From an uncultured Bacteroidales bacterium (GTDB lineage: Bacteria > Bacteroidota > Bacteroidia > Bacteroidales > Paludibacteraceae): DNA of 64,000 nucleotides. The number at the start of each line of letters is the position of its first letter. Positions within the stretch are counted from its first letter, which is position 1. The translations under genes were made by a program, and so were the position numbers. The stretch is from contig CAMHOY010000001.1 in the NCBI GenBank assembly GCA_946186915.1, forward strand, positions 1-64,000, written 5' to 3'. Below the pieces are notes generated by a model. It ran no database searches and was not told the DNA's origin. It was given only the letters and a program-made list of their open reading frames with translations. Below are positions 42,445 to 51,346 of this stretch, piece after piece.

Positions 42445-44898
42445 ATGAAGAAAATTTTCACAATTGCAGCTGCGATGTTAGCAAGTTTTACGCTGATGGC
42501 GCAGACAGCGATCTTCGGCCCGTTCACGGTTAACACCGGAACGAACGTGAAAGATCAAGAAAACGCTGTGAACGGTGGAATTGCTGTTCTTTCTAAAATT
42601 TTCGATTCAGGAGGCAGCAATGAAGTTACTATTGCAGACCAAACATTCTACAAATTTAGTTCTTCTACCGCCGTTAAGTGCACCCTATCTGAAGGTACTT
42701 TTGAGGAAGGAGATTCGATTGAAGTAATCGTTGCCTCCCACGCATCAAGCAAGAAAACAACCGGTGTAAAATTGAACAACAGCATTGATGTTTTTGGAGA
42801 GGTTCCTGGTGGCGAAGCTGCCAAGTTTTCGTACATCGTAAAGGCAGAGGATGGAATTGCAGGTCAAAACAATTTTACTGTCAACCGCTACAACAGCGAT
42901 TCTAAATTTGGCACTATTACGGTTTTCCGCGAGAGTGTAACTCCTTCAACCGATCCTGTATCGGAAGTCACTGTGACCGGTCCGACAGAGGGTTTTGTTG
43001 GTATTCCTGTTACGCTGAAGGCCAAGACCGACAAGAAAGCCGACAAGATCTGGTGGACCGACAAATACGGCACCACTTTGAGCGAAAAGGCTGAGTTTAC
43101 TTTCACGCCGGAGGCGGAAGGAGAAGTTACCTATACTGCTTGGGCTGAGAATGAATATAATGTATCTCCGGCACTCAAGGAGCATACTCTTACTATTGCC
43201 GGCAAATTATGCGGTGAGTTGATCAAGGCCACCCATACCGGCGGCAAGACTGCGACGGTAGAAGGTGTTATCGGCGGTACGGCCGACAAGAACACAGCCA
43301 ATGACAGTAAATTTAGTGGCAAGGGCCAATATTTCGGTATCACCTTGGCTTCGGGCACATTCCTGGCAGGCGATGAGCTGAATGTACATACCACCACCGC
43401 AGCAGAACAAGGCACACTTGCCATCTACGCTGACAAGGCAGGCGAGACTCTGCTCTATGACAGCGAATCATTTGGTGCAGAAGGAGACAACATCATTTAT
43501 CTTCCGGCAGCATTGAATGATCTCTCCACACTTTATATCTGCCGTACAGCAGACAACAACTGGAACGGCTTTGTAGATTTCATTTCCGTCACTCGTTCTT
43601 GCGAAGCAAGCAATAATGCCAACATGGCTCGCGTTTATGCACAGACAGGTCCGGACGAGTTCCATGATTTCGTACGCGAAGGAGATGTTTTCTCTATTGA
43701 AGTTCCGATGGAGATTGGTGGTATCACCGAAGCCCCTGTATTCTTCGTATTGGAGCATCCGAAGGCTACCGCCAACGAGACCAGTCCGTTCAACGCTCCT
43801 ATTCCTGAAGTAGGCGCGGATCCTATCGAGAAAGTGATTACTGTTACAGCGGAAGACGGTGTTACCACACGTGACTTCACGCTTCGCGTGGCTCGCAGAT
43901 CCGAAGCCAGTCATGATGCTACTCTGAAGAGCCTTGCAGTAGAAGGTTTCACCCTTGATCCGGCCTTTGATCCGGCTGTATTTGAATACACGATCACCAA
44001 GCCTCACGGAAGCGCTAATCCGGGTACAGACAAACTCGTTTTAGAGCCGAATGACGATAGTGCTCACACTGAGAAACTTGCCGAAGGCGATGACCTCAAA
44101 GTGGTAGTTACAGCAGAAGATGGCGAGACGAAATTGACCTATGTGATTCATATCGTAGAGGCAGCAGCCAAGAAAGACCTGCTTGAGGTTTCATTCAGCA
44201 ACGGCGTTCATGGTTTCATCAAGGACGGTAACATCCAGGTTCCGTATCTGGCAGGCGAGGCAGAGCCTACATTCGCAGGTGTTAAATTCTGGAATCCGGA
44301 CGGCGAGCCGACAGCCGCTATCGAGGAAGGCCAACTGGTTGTAACCGGCATTGACGACAAGAAAGCTACATATACGCTTGAGTTCATTCCTATTACTCCG
44401 ATGGAATTTAGCGAGGAAGAGGTTGTGTTCAGCGAGGTTCCGAGTTACATCTTCTCCGTTTACGGGTTTGACGCAGATAAGGGTGTTAAGTTCTCGAAGG
44501 ATGTTGAGGAAGCCGGCACCCGTCGTATATCCGAAGGAAGAGACCGTATCTATTTGGCACTGCCGGCAGCCGGCAAGGTAATTCTCACCTCGGGTACCGG
44601 CGCAGAGCGTCCAGTTACTATCACAGTGAACGGAGTAGCATCTTCTGTCACAAAGACGGCAAAGAAAAACGAAGCTATTGAGATTGGTCTGAGCACCGAA
44701 GGCAACAACTTTGTAGCAATCGAGAGCAACGGCAACAACGGTGACGGTGGTTTCATCAAACTGCAACTCAGCCAAGACAAGCCGATGGCTATCGACTACA
44801 CGACGGATGATGTTAAAGCCGTTAAGTTCATTCAGAACGGTCAGATCTTCATCCTCCGCGGAGAGAAGATTTACACCATTACGGGTCAAGAGTTGTAA
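42445..44898 (+). CDS. secreted adhesin-like protein with Ig-like and cadherin-like domains
   Basis: A 817-residue secreted protein. Signal peptide (KKIFTIAAAMLASFTLMAQ), a beta-rich N-terminal part, an Ig-like unit near 172-240 (VTVTGPTEGFVGIPVTLKAK), and cadherin-like beta-sandwich repeats around 385-560 (HDATLKSLAVEGFTLDPAFD followed by YVIHIVE), with further beta domains to 790. The last residues, KFIQNGQIFILRGEKIYTI, match the tails of three other proteins. No catalytic motif is seen. Divergently transcribed from the M6 protease operon. Export by the same route as the proteases is inferred from the tail. Confidence 0.85.
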   Translation: MKKIFTIAAAMLASFTLMAQTAIFGPFTVNTGTNVKDQENAVNGGIAVLSKIFDSGGSNEVTIADQTFYKFSSSTAVKCTLSEGTFEEGDSIEVIVASHASSKKTTGVKLNNSIDVFGEVPGGEAAKFSYIVKAEDGIAGQNNFTVNRYNSDSKFGTITVFRESVTPSTDPVSEVTVTGPTEGFVGIPVTLKAKTDKKADKIWWTDKYGTTLSEKAEFTFTPEAEGEVTYTAWAENEYNVSPALKEHTLTIAGKLCGELIKATHTGGKTATVEGVIGGTADKNTANDSKFSGKGQYFGITLASGTFLAGDELNVHTTTAAEQGTLAIYADKAGETLLYDSESFGAEGDNIIYLPAALNDLSTLYICRTADNNWNGFVDFISVTRSCEASNNANMARVYAQTGPDEFHDFVREGDVFSIEVPMEIGGITEAPVFFVLEHPKATANETSPFNAPIPEVGADPIEKVITVTAEDGVTTRDFTLRVARRSEASHDATLKSLAVEGFTLDPAFDPAVFEYTITKPHGSANPGTDKLVLEPNDDSAHTEKLAEGDDLKVVVTAEDGETKLTYVIHIVEAAAKKDLLEVSFSNGVHGFIKDGNIQVPYLAGEAEPTFAGVKFWNPDGEPTAAIEEGQLVVTGIDDKKATYTLEFIPITPMEFSEEEVVFSEVPSYIFSVYGFDADKGVKFSKDVEEAGTRRISEGRDRIYLALPAAGKVILTSGTGAERPVTITVNGVASSVTKTAKKNEAIEIGLSTEGNNFVAIESNGNNGDGGFIKLQLSQDKPMAIDYTTDDVKAVKFIQNGQIFILRGEKIYTITGQEL

Positions 44899-44901
44899 CA
44901 A

Positions 44902-44936
44902 ACCTACCCCCAGTCCTTCCATAAAAGGAAGGAAGT
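44902..44936 (+). repeat. short hairpin repeat element, intergenic
   Basis: ACCTACCCCCAGTCC followed by TTCCATAAAAGGAA. Arms CCTTCC and GGAAGG form the hairpin. It lies just past the stop of the 817-residue protein and before its terminator. Confidence 0.8.
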
Positions 44937-44940
44937 CATA

Positions 44941-44976
44941 AAAAAACAGCTCGCAGCAAAATGCGGGCTGTTTTTA
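44941..44976 (+). terminator. intrinsic terminator, bidirectional form
   Basis: AAAAAACAGCTCGCA, loop GCAAAA, then TGCGGGCTGTTTTTA. The stem is 10 bp with one G-T pair, flanked by A-run and T-run, so it can act in both directions. It ends the 817-residue gene. Confidence 0.85.
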
Positions 44977-45022
44977 TGTATGACCATAGAGCCAACAGCC
45001 GGAGGGCTAAGTACCTTCCGCC

Positions 45023-45105
45023 CCTCTTCCGTCCCTCTTCCGTCCCTAATTATCACGTACTTACGACGTACTTACGACGCACTTATCACGCACTTATCAC
45101 GCACT
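45023..45105. repeat. 11-bp tandem repeats, two families
   Basis: First, two units of CCTCTTCCGTC at about 45023-45044. Then at 45051-45105 exactly five 11-base units: TATCACGTACT, TACGACGTACT, TACGACGCACT and TATCACGCACT twice. No ORF crosses them. The array sits about 120 bases upstream of the mlaE promoter. An 11-base period is close to one DNA turn, so proteins binding each unit would be on one face. Confidence 0.85.
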
Positions 45106-45221
45106 AATTTGTACTATTAACATCTTTGGTATTATATACTATGTATATAATACTGGCGTTTTTGCGAAAACAGACAGGATTTTAAGCCGTAAAAAGGAAA
45201 AACGATTATTTTGAAAAAAAT

Positions 45222-45253
45222 CTTGCATATTTGGATTTTTTGTTGTAATTTTG
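45222..45253 (+). promoter_or_regulatory. promoter of mlaE-mlaF
   Basis: CTTGCATATTTG, a 20-base gap from CTTG, then TAATTTTG followed by C. Leader about 35 bases; this places the start of MlaE at 45292 and not at the upstream TTG at 45211. Confidence 0.8.
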
Positions 45254-45291
45254 CACGGTTTTTGTATATCTTACGGATAAAAGGACAGTTT

Positions 45292-46029
45292 ATGCAGATA
45301 CTACGACACATAGGAGAATATACGTTACTGATGGGCAAGGTACTTCGTTTGCCGGACCGTCAGCGAATGTTTTGGCGGCAGTACAGCCGTGAGTTGGAGA
45401 AGCAGGGTTTGCAGAGTTTGCCGATTGTGCTGATTATCTCCATTTTCATCGGCGCCATATTGACCATTCAGGCTAAGACGAATACCGAGAACCCGTTGCT
45501 TCCTACCTACACGGTAGGTTTGCTGACTCGCGAGACTTTGTTGCTGGAGTTCTCGAGCACTATTCTCTGTCTGATATTAGCGGGCAAAGTAGGATCGAAT
45601 ATTGCGTCGGAGATAGGTACGATGCGTATTACGGAACAGATTGACGCGATGGAGATTATGGGTGTGAACAGCGCCAACTACCTGATATTGCCGAAGATTA
45701 TGGCGTTTGTAACCATGATGCCTATGCTGGTGATCATATCTACTGCTGTAGGCTTAGTAGGCGGCTGGGCGGTAGGTGCGTTCACGGATATCATCACCGT
45801 ACATGACTACCTCATCGGCGTGCAGTACGCGTTCAATCCATACTATGTATGGTACGGAATCATCAAGAGTCTGGTGTTCGCGTTCGTGATCACAAGCATG
45901 GCGAGTTACTACGGCTATTACGCGCGCGGGGGTGCGTTGGAAGTAGGCCGCGCGAGCACCAATGCTGTTGTGAACTCGAACATTATGATTTTGTTCCTGG
46001 ACCTTGTACTAAGTAAATTGTTGTTGTAA
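45292..46029 (+). CDS. mlaE: MlaE family ABC transporter permease
   Basis: A 245-residue inner-membrane permease. It carries the MlaE signature segments: VLIISIFIGAILTIQAKTN, LCLILAGKVGSNIASEIGTM and MEIMGVNSANYLILPKIMA, with about five hydrophobic helices. Together with MlaF it powers lipid transfer between inner and outer membranes, keeping lipid asymmetry. The ATG at 45292 is chosen from the promoter position. The next gene, mlaF, begins 33 bases on. No MCE-domain protein (MlaD) lies in the window. Confidence 0.92.
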   Translation: MQILRHIGEYTLLMGKVLRLPDRQRMFWRQYSRELEKQGLQSLPIVLIISIFIGAILTIQAKTNTENPLLPTYTVGLLTRETLLLEFSSTILCLILAGKVGSNIASEIGTMRITEQIDAMEIMGVNSANYLILPKIMAFVTMMPMLVIISTAVGLVGGWAVGAFTDIITVHDYLIGVQYAFNPYYVWYGIIKSLVFAFVITSMASYYGYYARGGALEVGRASTNAVVNSNIMILFLDLVLSKLLL

Positions 46030-46062
46030 AATGTTCGCATATGCTCACAAAGAAGAAGAATA

Positions 46063-46821
46063 ATGATCGAAGCTAAAGATATAGTAAAGAGTTTTGATGG
46101 GAACGTGGTGTTGGACCATGTTTCTGCGACGTTGCGTGACGGGGAAGTGAACATGATCATTGGTCAGTCCGGAAGCGGCAAAACCGTTTTCATGAAGAGC
46201 CTGATCGGTCTTCATACCATAGACAGCGGACAGATTCTCTATGACGGGCGCGACCTGGCGAAGATGAAAGAGCGGGAGATCCGCGAGTTGCACCGCGAGG
46301 TAGGCATGCTCTTTCAGGGCTCGGCACTCTTCGACTCGATGACGGTGATGGAGAATGTGCTCTTTCCGATGGAGATGTTCAGCCGCCAGACTCGTGAGGA
46401 GATGGAAGAACGTGCAGCGTTCTGCCTGCGGCGTGTAGAGATGCCGGAACATGTGTGGCATCTGATGCCGAGCGAGATCTCCGGAGGTCAGCAGAAACGT
46501 GTGGCGATTGCCCGCGCGATTGTTCTGGAACCGAAGTACCTGTTCTGCGACGAGCCGAACTCGGGTCTGGATCCGAAGACAAGTCTTGTGATTGATGCGT
46601 TGATACAGGATATCACGCGCGAGTATAACATCTGTACTATCGTCAATAGCCACGACATGAACTCCATCATGGAGATTGGCGACAACATCATCTTCCTCAA
46701 GGGCGGCAAGAAGGAATGGCAAGGCAGCCGCCATGAGATCATGTCGAGTGAGAACGAGGCGCTCAATGATTTCGTCTTTGCCAGCGACCTGTTCAAAAAA
46801 GTGAAACAAGCAAACAGTTAA
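46063..46821 (+). CDS. mlaF: ABC transporter ATP-binding protein, MlaF type
   Basis: A 252-residue ATPase. Walker A GQSGSGKTVFMK near 32-43, Q-loop GMLFQGSALFDSMTV near 82, signature SGGQQKRVAIARAI near 140, Walker B LFCDEPNSGLDP near 163, and the switch His in NSHDMN near 199. The LFQGSALFDSM segment is characteristic of MlaF. It energises MlaE. It ends 6 bases before the M6-propeptide-like gene. Confidence 0.94.
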   Translation: MIEAKDIVKSFDGNVVLDHVSATLRDGEVNMIIGQSGSGKTVFMKSLIGLHTIDSGQILYDGRDLAKMKEREIRELHREVGMLFQGSALFDSMTVMENVLFPMEMFSRQTREEMEERAAFCLRRVEMPEHVWHLMPSEISGGQQKRVAIARAIVLEPKYLFCDEPNSGLDPKTSLVIDALIQDITREYNICTIVNSHDMNSIMEIGDNIIFLKGGKKEWQGSRHEIMSSENEALNDFVFASDLFKKVKQANS

Positions 46822-46827
46822 AAACAT

Positions 46828-47190
46828 ATGAAAAAGATTCTTATGATGGTAGCCCTGATGGCTACAATGGTGATGGGAGCGCAGGCCCAAGAGGCAGAAT
46901 CCGCTCCGCAACGACATAATGTACCGGCTTACCGCGGTATCATTGAGAGAGAACAGCCGAACGGATACAAGTTACGCACCTATCTGCGCGGCGATGAGCA
47001 TTTCCATTGGACGATGACCGAGGACGGCTGGCAGATTCTCGAGAACAAGAAAGGCTGGCTCAAATATGCCAAATTGAACCGCAAAGGTCAAGTGGTAGGT
47101 CATTGGCGCAAAGCGCATAACGCAGAGGACCGCGGTCGCTGCGAGAAAAGATGGTTAGAGAAACATGGAATAAAAAAAGTAGTTGCATAA
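46828..47190 (+). CDS. free-standing M6-propeptide-like secreted protein
   Basis: A 120-residue secreted protein (signal KKILMMVALMATMVMGAQA). The mature part reads VPAYRGIIEREQPNGYKLRT then LRGDEHFHWTMTEDGWQILE, which matches the propeptide of the M6 protease 10 bases downstream ([15 protein letters not shown] ... [15 protein letters not shown]) and of the other M6 protease (PAKRG ... MGDEFYHYM). It has no catalytic domain: it ends in a basic segment (CEKRWLEKHGIKK). The simplest reading is a propeptide acting in trans, as inhibitor or folding helper of the protease. An orphaned propeptide from a lost protease is the alternative. Confidence 0.75.
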   Translation: MKKILMMVALMATMVMGAQAQEAESAPQRHNVPAYRGIIEREQPNGYKLRTYLRGDEHFHWTMTEDGWQILENKKGWLKYAKLNRKGQVVGHWRKAHNAEDRGRCEKRWLEKHGIKKVVA

Positions 47191-47200
47191 ATTAAGTTTT

Positions 47201-48808
47201 ATGAAAAAGTTTATTAGTCTGATGAGTTGTTTGGTCCTCGCCGAGATGGTGATGGCTAAACCCGCGTACCGTGGTCCGATTGTTCAGATCGCCGCTGACG
47301 GTACGGAGAAAACAGTGTACATGCATGGTGACGAACATTTCAGTTACATGACCGATGAGGCCGGTGAATGGTTGGACGAGCTGACCCTCCAGCCGATGAG
47401 TGCAGCACAGAAACAATTCCGCATGGCGTCGAAAGAGAAGGCACGTCGTGCGCCGCAAGCGACGGATGCCATCAAGGCCGGTGGTCAGCCTAACCTGGCA
47501 CCGCATGGCCTGGTAATCTTGGTGAATTTCAAAGACAAGGCGTTTAAGACGCCCGTAGATACGATAGACTCCATGCTTACCGGACTGCATTTCACGCGCA
47601 AGTACACGTACAAGCGCAAGTCGGGCAGTGAGACGGTTACATACAACATCACGAGTCAAGGAAGTGCACGCCAGTATTTCTGCGACCAGAGTTACGGGCA
47701 GTACAACCCTACTTTCGATGTAATCGGCCCTGTGACGATCAGCCAGGACTACATCTATTACGGCGAGCCTGTTAAAGATGCCCAAGGCAACATCACCTCA
47801 CACGACAAGAACCCGCGTGAGATGATCAGAGAGGCATGTCTGTTAGCGGACGCAGCCGGTGTAGATTTCTCGCAGTATGACAACGACAAAGACGGCTACG
47901 TGGACTTTGTGTATGTAATATACGCCGGTTATGGTGAAGCAGACGGCGGTGGAGTGAACACTGTCTGGCCGCATCAATGGGATATGTCGAGTTTAAAAGT
48001 CAAAGTTGACGGGAAGACCCTCGGCCGTTATGCTTGCGGATGTGAATTGAACAACATCAGCAAGGTTTATGACGGAATCGGCACTTTCTGCCATGAGTTC
48101 AGTCACGTATTGGGATTGCCGGATTTCTACGAGACCAACGATGAGTCCTTGGGTCTGCACACTCTCTGCGATTGGTCCATCATGGATTACGGTCCTTACA
48201 ACAACGACGGCAACACCCCACCCGCTTACTCGGCTTACGAGCGTTTTTACATGGGTTGGCTCACTCCGCGTCTATTGACCGATCCAGAGCAAGTGACGCT
48301 TCAGAACATCAACAATGGTACCGGTGAGTCGCTTATCATCACGGAAAACAACACCTTGCCATCCGTTGGTTGGAATCCGATACCGAGGGTGTTCTATACG
48401 CTCGAGACACGGAAGAAAGCAGGCTGGGACGCGTTTCTCCCGGGAGCAGGCTTGCTCATCACAAAGATTACGTACAACCAATCCAATTGGAAGTACAACA
48501 AGGTGAATAACGATCCGGACAACATGGGTGTGGATATTCTGGAAGCCAAACCCAACTATAGTTCGAAAGGAGCTGCAACGGATGCTTTTCCTAAAGGCGC
48601 TTCGGAATGGAAGGCTTTGGAGGATCATGAGGTCACCAATATCAAGTATACTGCGCTAACTGGCAAAGTGACATTCACCTATCGCGGCGGTACGCAGGGC
48701 ATCGAAGATATCGAGGACGGCAAGACCGCACAGAAAATACTGCGTGACGGCAAAGTGATTATTCTTCGCGGAGGTAATGAATACGACCTCAACGGACGTC
48801 AATTATGA
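47201..48808 (+). CDS. M6 family metalloprotease
   Basis: A 535-residue secreted protease starting at ATG 47201. Signal peptide ([18 protein letters not shown]), propeptide to about 85, catalytic domain with [17 protein letters not shown] near 297 and the following [15 protein letters not shown]et-turn. It ends in [19 protein letters not shown], the same tail type as three other secreted proteins. It is shorter than the M6 protease at 39811 because the InlB-type modules are absent. The propeptide-like gene lies upstream and xth overlaps its stop by 4 bases. Confidence 0.93.
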   Translation: MKKFISLMSCLVLAEMVMAKPAYRGPIVQIAADGTEKTVYMHGDEHFSYMTDEAGEWLDELTLQPMSAAQKQFRMASKEKARRAPQATDAIKAGGQPNLAPHGLVILVNFKDKAFKTPVDTIDSMLTGLHFTRKYTYKRKSGSETVTYNITSQGSARQYFCDQSYGQYNPTFDVIGPVTISQDYIYYGEPVKDAQGNITSHDKNPREMIREACLLADAAGVDFSQYDNDKDGYVDFVYVIYAGYGEADGGGVNTVWPHQWDMSSLKVKVDGKTLGRYACGCELNNISKVYDGIGTFCHEFSHVLGLPDFYETNDESLGLHTLCDWSIMDYGPYNNDGNTPPAYSAYERFYMGWLTPRLLTDPEQVTLQNINNGTGESLIITENNTLPSVGWNPIPRVFYTLETRKKAGWDAFLPGAGLLITKITYNQSNWKYNKVNNDPDNMGVDILEAKPNYSSKGAATDAFPKGASEWKALEDHEVTNIKYTALTGKVTFTYRGGTQGIEDIEDGKTAQKILRDGKVIILRGGNEYDLNGRQL

Positions 48809-49566
48809 AAATCATCAGTTATAATCTCAACGGCATCCGTTCCGCCATCAGCAAAGGTTTGTTGGATTGGTTAGCGGCGGAGAACCCGGATGTTTTCTGC
48901 ATCCAGGAGAGCAAAGCGCAGCCCGAACAGATTGATGTACTGGCGATGCAGGAACTCGGATACCACAGCTATATCCACTCCGCAGAGAAGAAAGGCTATT
49001 CGGGTGTGTGCGTCTTCACGAAGAAAGAGCCGGACAAAGTGGTCGCAGGTATGGGTAATCCCAAATACGACCGTGAAGGTCGCGTGCTGCGTGTGGATTT
49101 CGGCGACCTGACGATCGTGGATGCCTATATCCCCAGCGGCACGACAGGCGACGTGCGTCAGGATTTCAAGATGGAGTTTTTGGAGGATTTCCTTGTATGG
49201 GTGAACGAGTTGCGCAAAGAGCGACCGAACATCGTGATCTGCGGAGATTATAACATCTGCCATAAGCCCATTGACATCAATCATCCCGAGCGTCAGATTG
49301 GTGTATCGGGTTTCCTGCCTGAAGAGCGCGAATGGATGGACCGATGGGAAGCGAGCGGATTGGTCGATTCGTTCCGCGTGTTCGACCAGAGTGCCGAGCG
49401 GTATAGCTGGTGGAGTTGGCGTGCCGGCGCCCGTGCACGCAACGTAGGCTGGCGCATTGACTATCTATGGGTCAGCGAGAGTCTGCGCAGCAAACTCAAA
49501 GACGGAAAGATCTTAACCGATGCCGTTCACTCGGATCATTGCCCGGTGATGGTGGAGATCGATTAA
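48805..49566 (+). CDS. xth: exodeoxyribonuclease III / AP endonuclease
   Basis: A 253-residue EEP-superfamily nuclease of base excision repair, cleaving DNA 5' of abasic sites. Motifs: [16 protein letters not shown] (N-terminal Asn), CIQESKAQ (Glu), [22 protein letters not shown] and [14 protein letters not shown] (Asp-His pair). The length is normal. The ATG overlaps the protease stop (ATGA), an unusual partner that probably reflects only co-transcription. Confidence 0.95.
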   Translation: MKIISYNLNGIRSAISKGLLDWLAAENPDVFCIQESKAQPEQIDVLAMQELGYHSYIHSAEKKGYSGVCVFTKKEPDKVVAGMGNPKYDREGRVLRVDFGDLTIVDAYIPSGTTGDVRQDFKMEFLEDFLVWVNELRKERPNIVICGDYNICHKPIDINHPERQIGVSGFLPEEREWMDRWEASGLVDSFRVFDQSAERYSWWSWRAGARARNVGWRIDYLWVSESLRSKLKDGKILTDAVHSDHCPVMVEID

Positions 49567-49576
49567 TTCGGGTTTC

Positions 49577-49600
49577 CGGTATTACGGTATTACGGTATTA
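49577..49600. repeat. CGGTATTA octamer repeat (3 units)
   Basis: Three exact units of CGGTATTA fill the short spacer between xth and the lptB ATG at 49606. It resembles the 8-bp units in the U32 gene. Confidence 0.8.
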
Positions 49601-49605
49601 CGATA

Positions 49606-50349
49606 ATGGATAAGTTAAGAACAGAACATCTGGTAAAGAAATACGGTAAGCGCACCGTGGTGGATAATGTGTCCATCGAACTTGAGCAGGGCGAGATTGT
49701 CGGCCTGCTGGGTCCGAACGGAGCAGGAAAGACCACCACTTTCTACATGACCACGGGACTTATTGCGGCGAACCAAGGAAAGATCTTCCTGAACGATCAG
49801 GAACTGACGTCCATGCCGATGTACAAACGGGCGAAGATGGGTATCGGTTATCTACCTCAGGAGGCGAGTGTATTCCGGAAGATGAGCGTGGAGGATAATA
49901 TCCGCGCGGTGCTGGAGATGACCAATTTCAGCAAGGAATATCAAGCGGAGAAATTAGAGAGTCTGATCAGGGAATTTAATCTGGAACACGTGCGTCATAA
50001 CTTAGGAGACCACCTGAGCGGAGGCGAACGCCGCCGTACGGAGATCGCGCGGTGTCTGGCTATAGAGCCGAAGTTTGTGATGTTGGACGAGCCTTTTGCG
50101 GGTGTCGATCCGATTGCCGTGCAAGAGATACAGGATGTCGTTTGGCGGCTGAAAGACAAGAATATCGGCATTCTTATCACGGACCATAATGTCGATGAGA
50201 CGCTGATGATTACCGACCGCGCGTACCTGCTGTTCGAAGGTCGTATTCTCTTCCATGGCACGCCGGAAGAGTTGGCGGCGAATCCTGTAGTGCGTCAGAA
50301 CTATTTAGGACGCGACTTCGAATTAAAGAAAAAGACCCGAGTGGAGTAA
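49606..50349 (+). CDS. lptB: LPS export ABC transporter ATPase
   Basis: A 247-residue LptB, the cytosolic ATPase that drives lipopolysaccharide extraction with LptFG. Walker [14 protein letters not shown] near 36, signature [16 protein letters not shown] near 140, and Walker [17 protein letters not shown] near 160; [10 protein letters not shown] holds the switch His. LptB-specific [14 protein letters not shown] is seen near 85. It heads the surface polysaccharide cluster, in line with an LPS role. Confidence 0.95.
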   Translation: MDKLRTEHLVKKYGKRTVVDNVSIELEQGEIVGLLGPNGAGKTTTFYMTTGLIAANQGKIFLNDQELTSMPMYKRAKMGIGYLPQEASVFRKMSVEDNIRAVLEMTNFSKEYQAEKLESLIREFNLEHVRHNLGDHLSGGERRRTEIARCLAIEPKFVMLDEPFAGVDPIAVQEIQDVVWRLKDKNIGILITDHNVDETLMITDRAYLLFEGRILFHGTPEELAANPVVRQNYLGRDFELKKKTRVE

Positions 50350-50365
50350 CATCAACAGGCGGAGC

Positions 50366-51346
50366 ATGAATAAAGCCATACTATATATCGCTGTTTTAAC
50401 GGCCTTTGTTTTGAGTTCCTGTACGGACAATACTCCTACAGTGAATTTGCAAATCAAATCGTGTGCTGTCATGCCTTCTCCTCGTGCCAGCGCGGCTTCC
50501 TGCGCTTTAGACGGGAAAGGATATGTCTTTTCCGGACGCGATGCCAAAGGCACCTATCTGAATGATCTATGGCAGTATGATCCGAGCACAGACACATGGA
50601 AACAGTTGAGTCCGTGCCCCGGGAAAGCGCGTGTGAAAGCCGTAATAGCTGCCTACGAAGGGGCTCTCTATCTCGGATTAGGATTCTCTGGGGAGAAAGT
50701 GTATGTGGATAGTTGTTACTTACGCGATCTATGGCGTTACACACCTGCTGATGACCAATGGACGAGACTAAAAGACAGTCCCTTCCCTAATACCGTCAGC
50801 GGTGTTCCGTGCATTTCAGATGGCCGCATGTATGTCCTTTACAGTACCGGATGGTCCCAAAGCAAAGATATCATCTATTATGATATAGAGAAGAATCAAT
50901 GGTACGACATCCCTGATACCGGCAAACGTCCGGGCGCATGTTTCGGGGCGACCGGAGCACCTTTCTCCGGACGTTTTTTCTTTGGTACAGGACTGACATG
51001 GGAGAACACAAAACAATGGTATGAAGTAGATATTCCCAAAGATCAATGGATCGCTCGCACTTCCTGCCCCGGCAAAGGGCGAGAGTTGTGCGCCAGTTGT
51101 GCCACTACGGATTATATCTATCTGTTTGGCGGAAGATATTTTGCGGGAGAGTACACGGGCGGAGAAGTGTTTAGTGAGATCTTGCGTTATTGCGTCGATA
51201 CCGAACAATGGGAACACTGCGGAACTATGCCATGCGGAAGAAGCGAGAACATGATTGCTTTCTGTATTGACAATATCGTTTATTTCGGCCTTGGAGAGGA
51301 TGAAAAGGGCACTCTCCATAATACCCTATACCGCATTGAGAAATAG
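50366..51346 (+). CDS. Kelch-repeat lipoprotein
   Basis: A 326-residue lipoprotein (lipobox FVLSSC). Six Kelch-type units are seen: LNDLWQYDPSTDTWKQLSPC (about 52-71), LRDLWRYTPADDQWTRLKDS (about 117), IIYYDIEKNQWYDIPD (about 170), and later units with YLFGGR and EQWEHCGTMP. A beta-propeller anchored at the membrane, perhaps in glycan binding. Its 3' end overlaps the Wzi-like gene by 47 bases, so both are probably translated from one message. Ligand unknown. Confidence 0.85.
   Translation: MNKAILYIAVLTAFVLSSCTDNTPTVNLQIKSCAVMPSPRASAASCALDGKGYVFSGRDAKGTYLNDLWQYDPSTDTWKQLSPCPGKARVKAVIAAYEGALYLGLGFSGEKVYVDSCYLRDLWRYTPADDQWTRLKDSPFPNTVSGVPCISDGRMYVLYSTGWSQSKDIIYYDIEKNQWYDIPDTGKRPGACFGATGAPFSGRFFFGTGLTWENTKQWYEVDIPKDQWIARTSCPGKGRELCASCATTDYIYLFGGRYFAGEYTGGEVFSEILRYCVDTEQWEHCGTMPCGRSENMIAFCIDNIVYFGLGEDEKGTLHNTLYRIEK

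Noticed and set aside
45051-45105. CRISPR array
   Set aside because: Units are 11 bases and adjacent, without unique spacers, and no cas genes are in the window.
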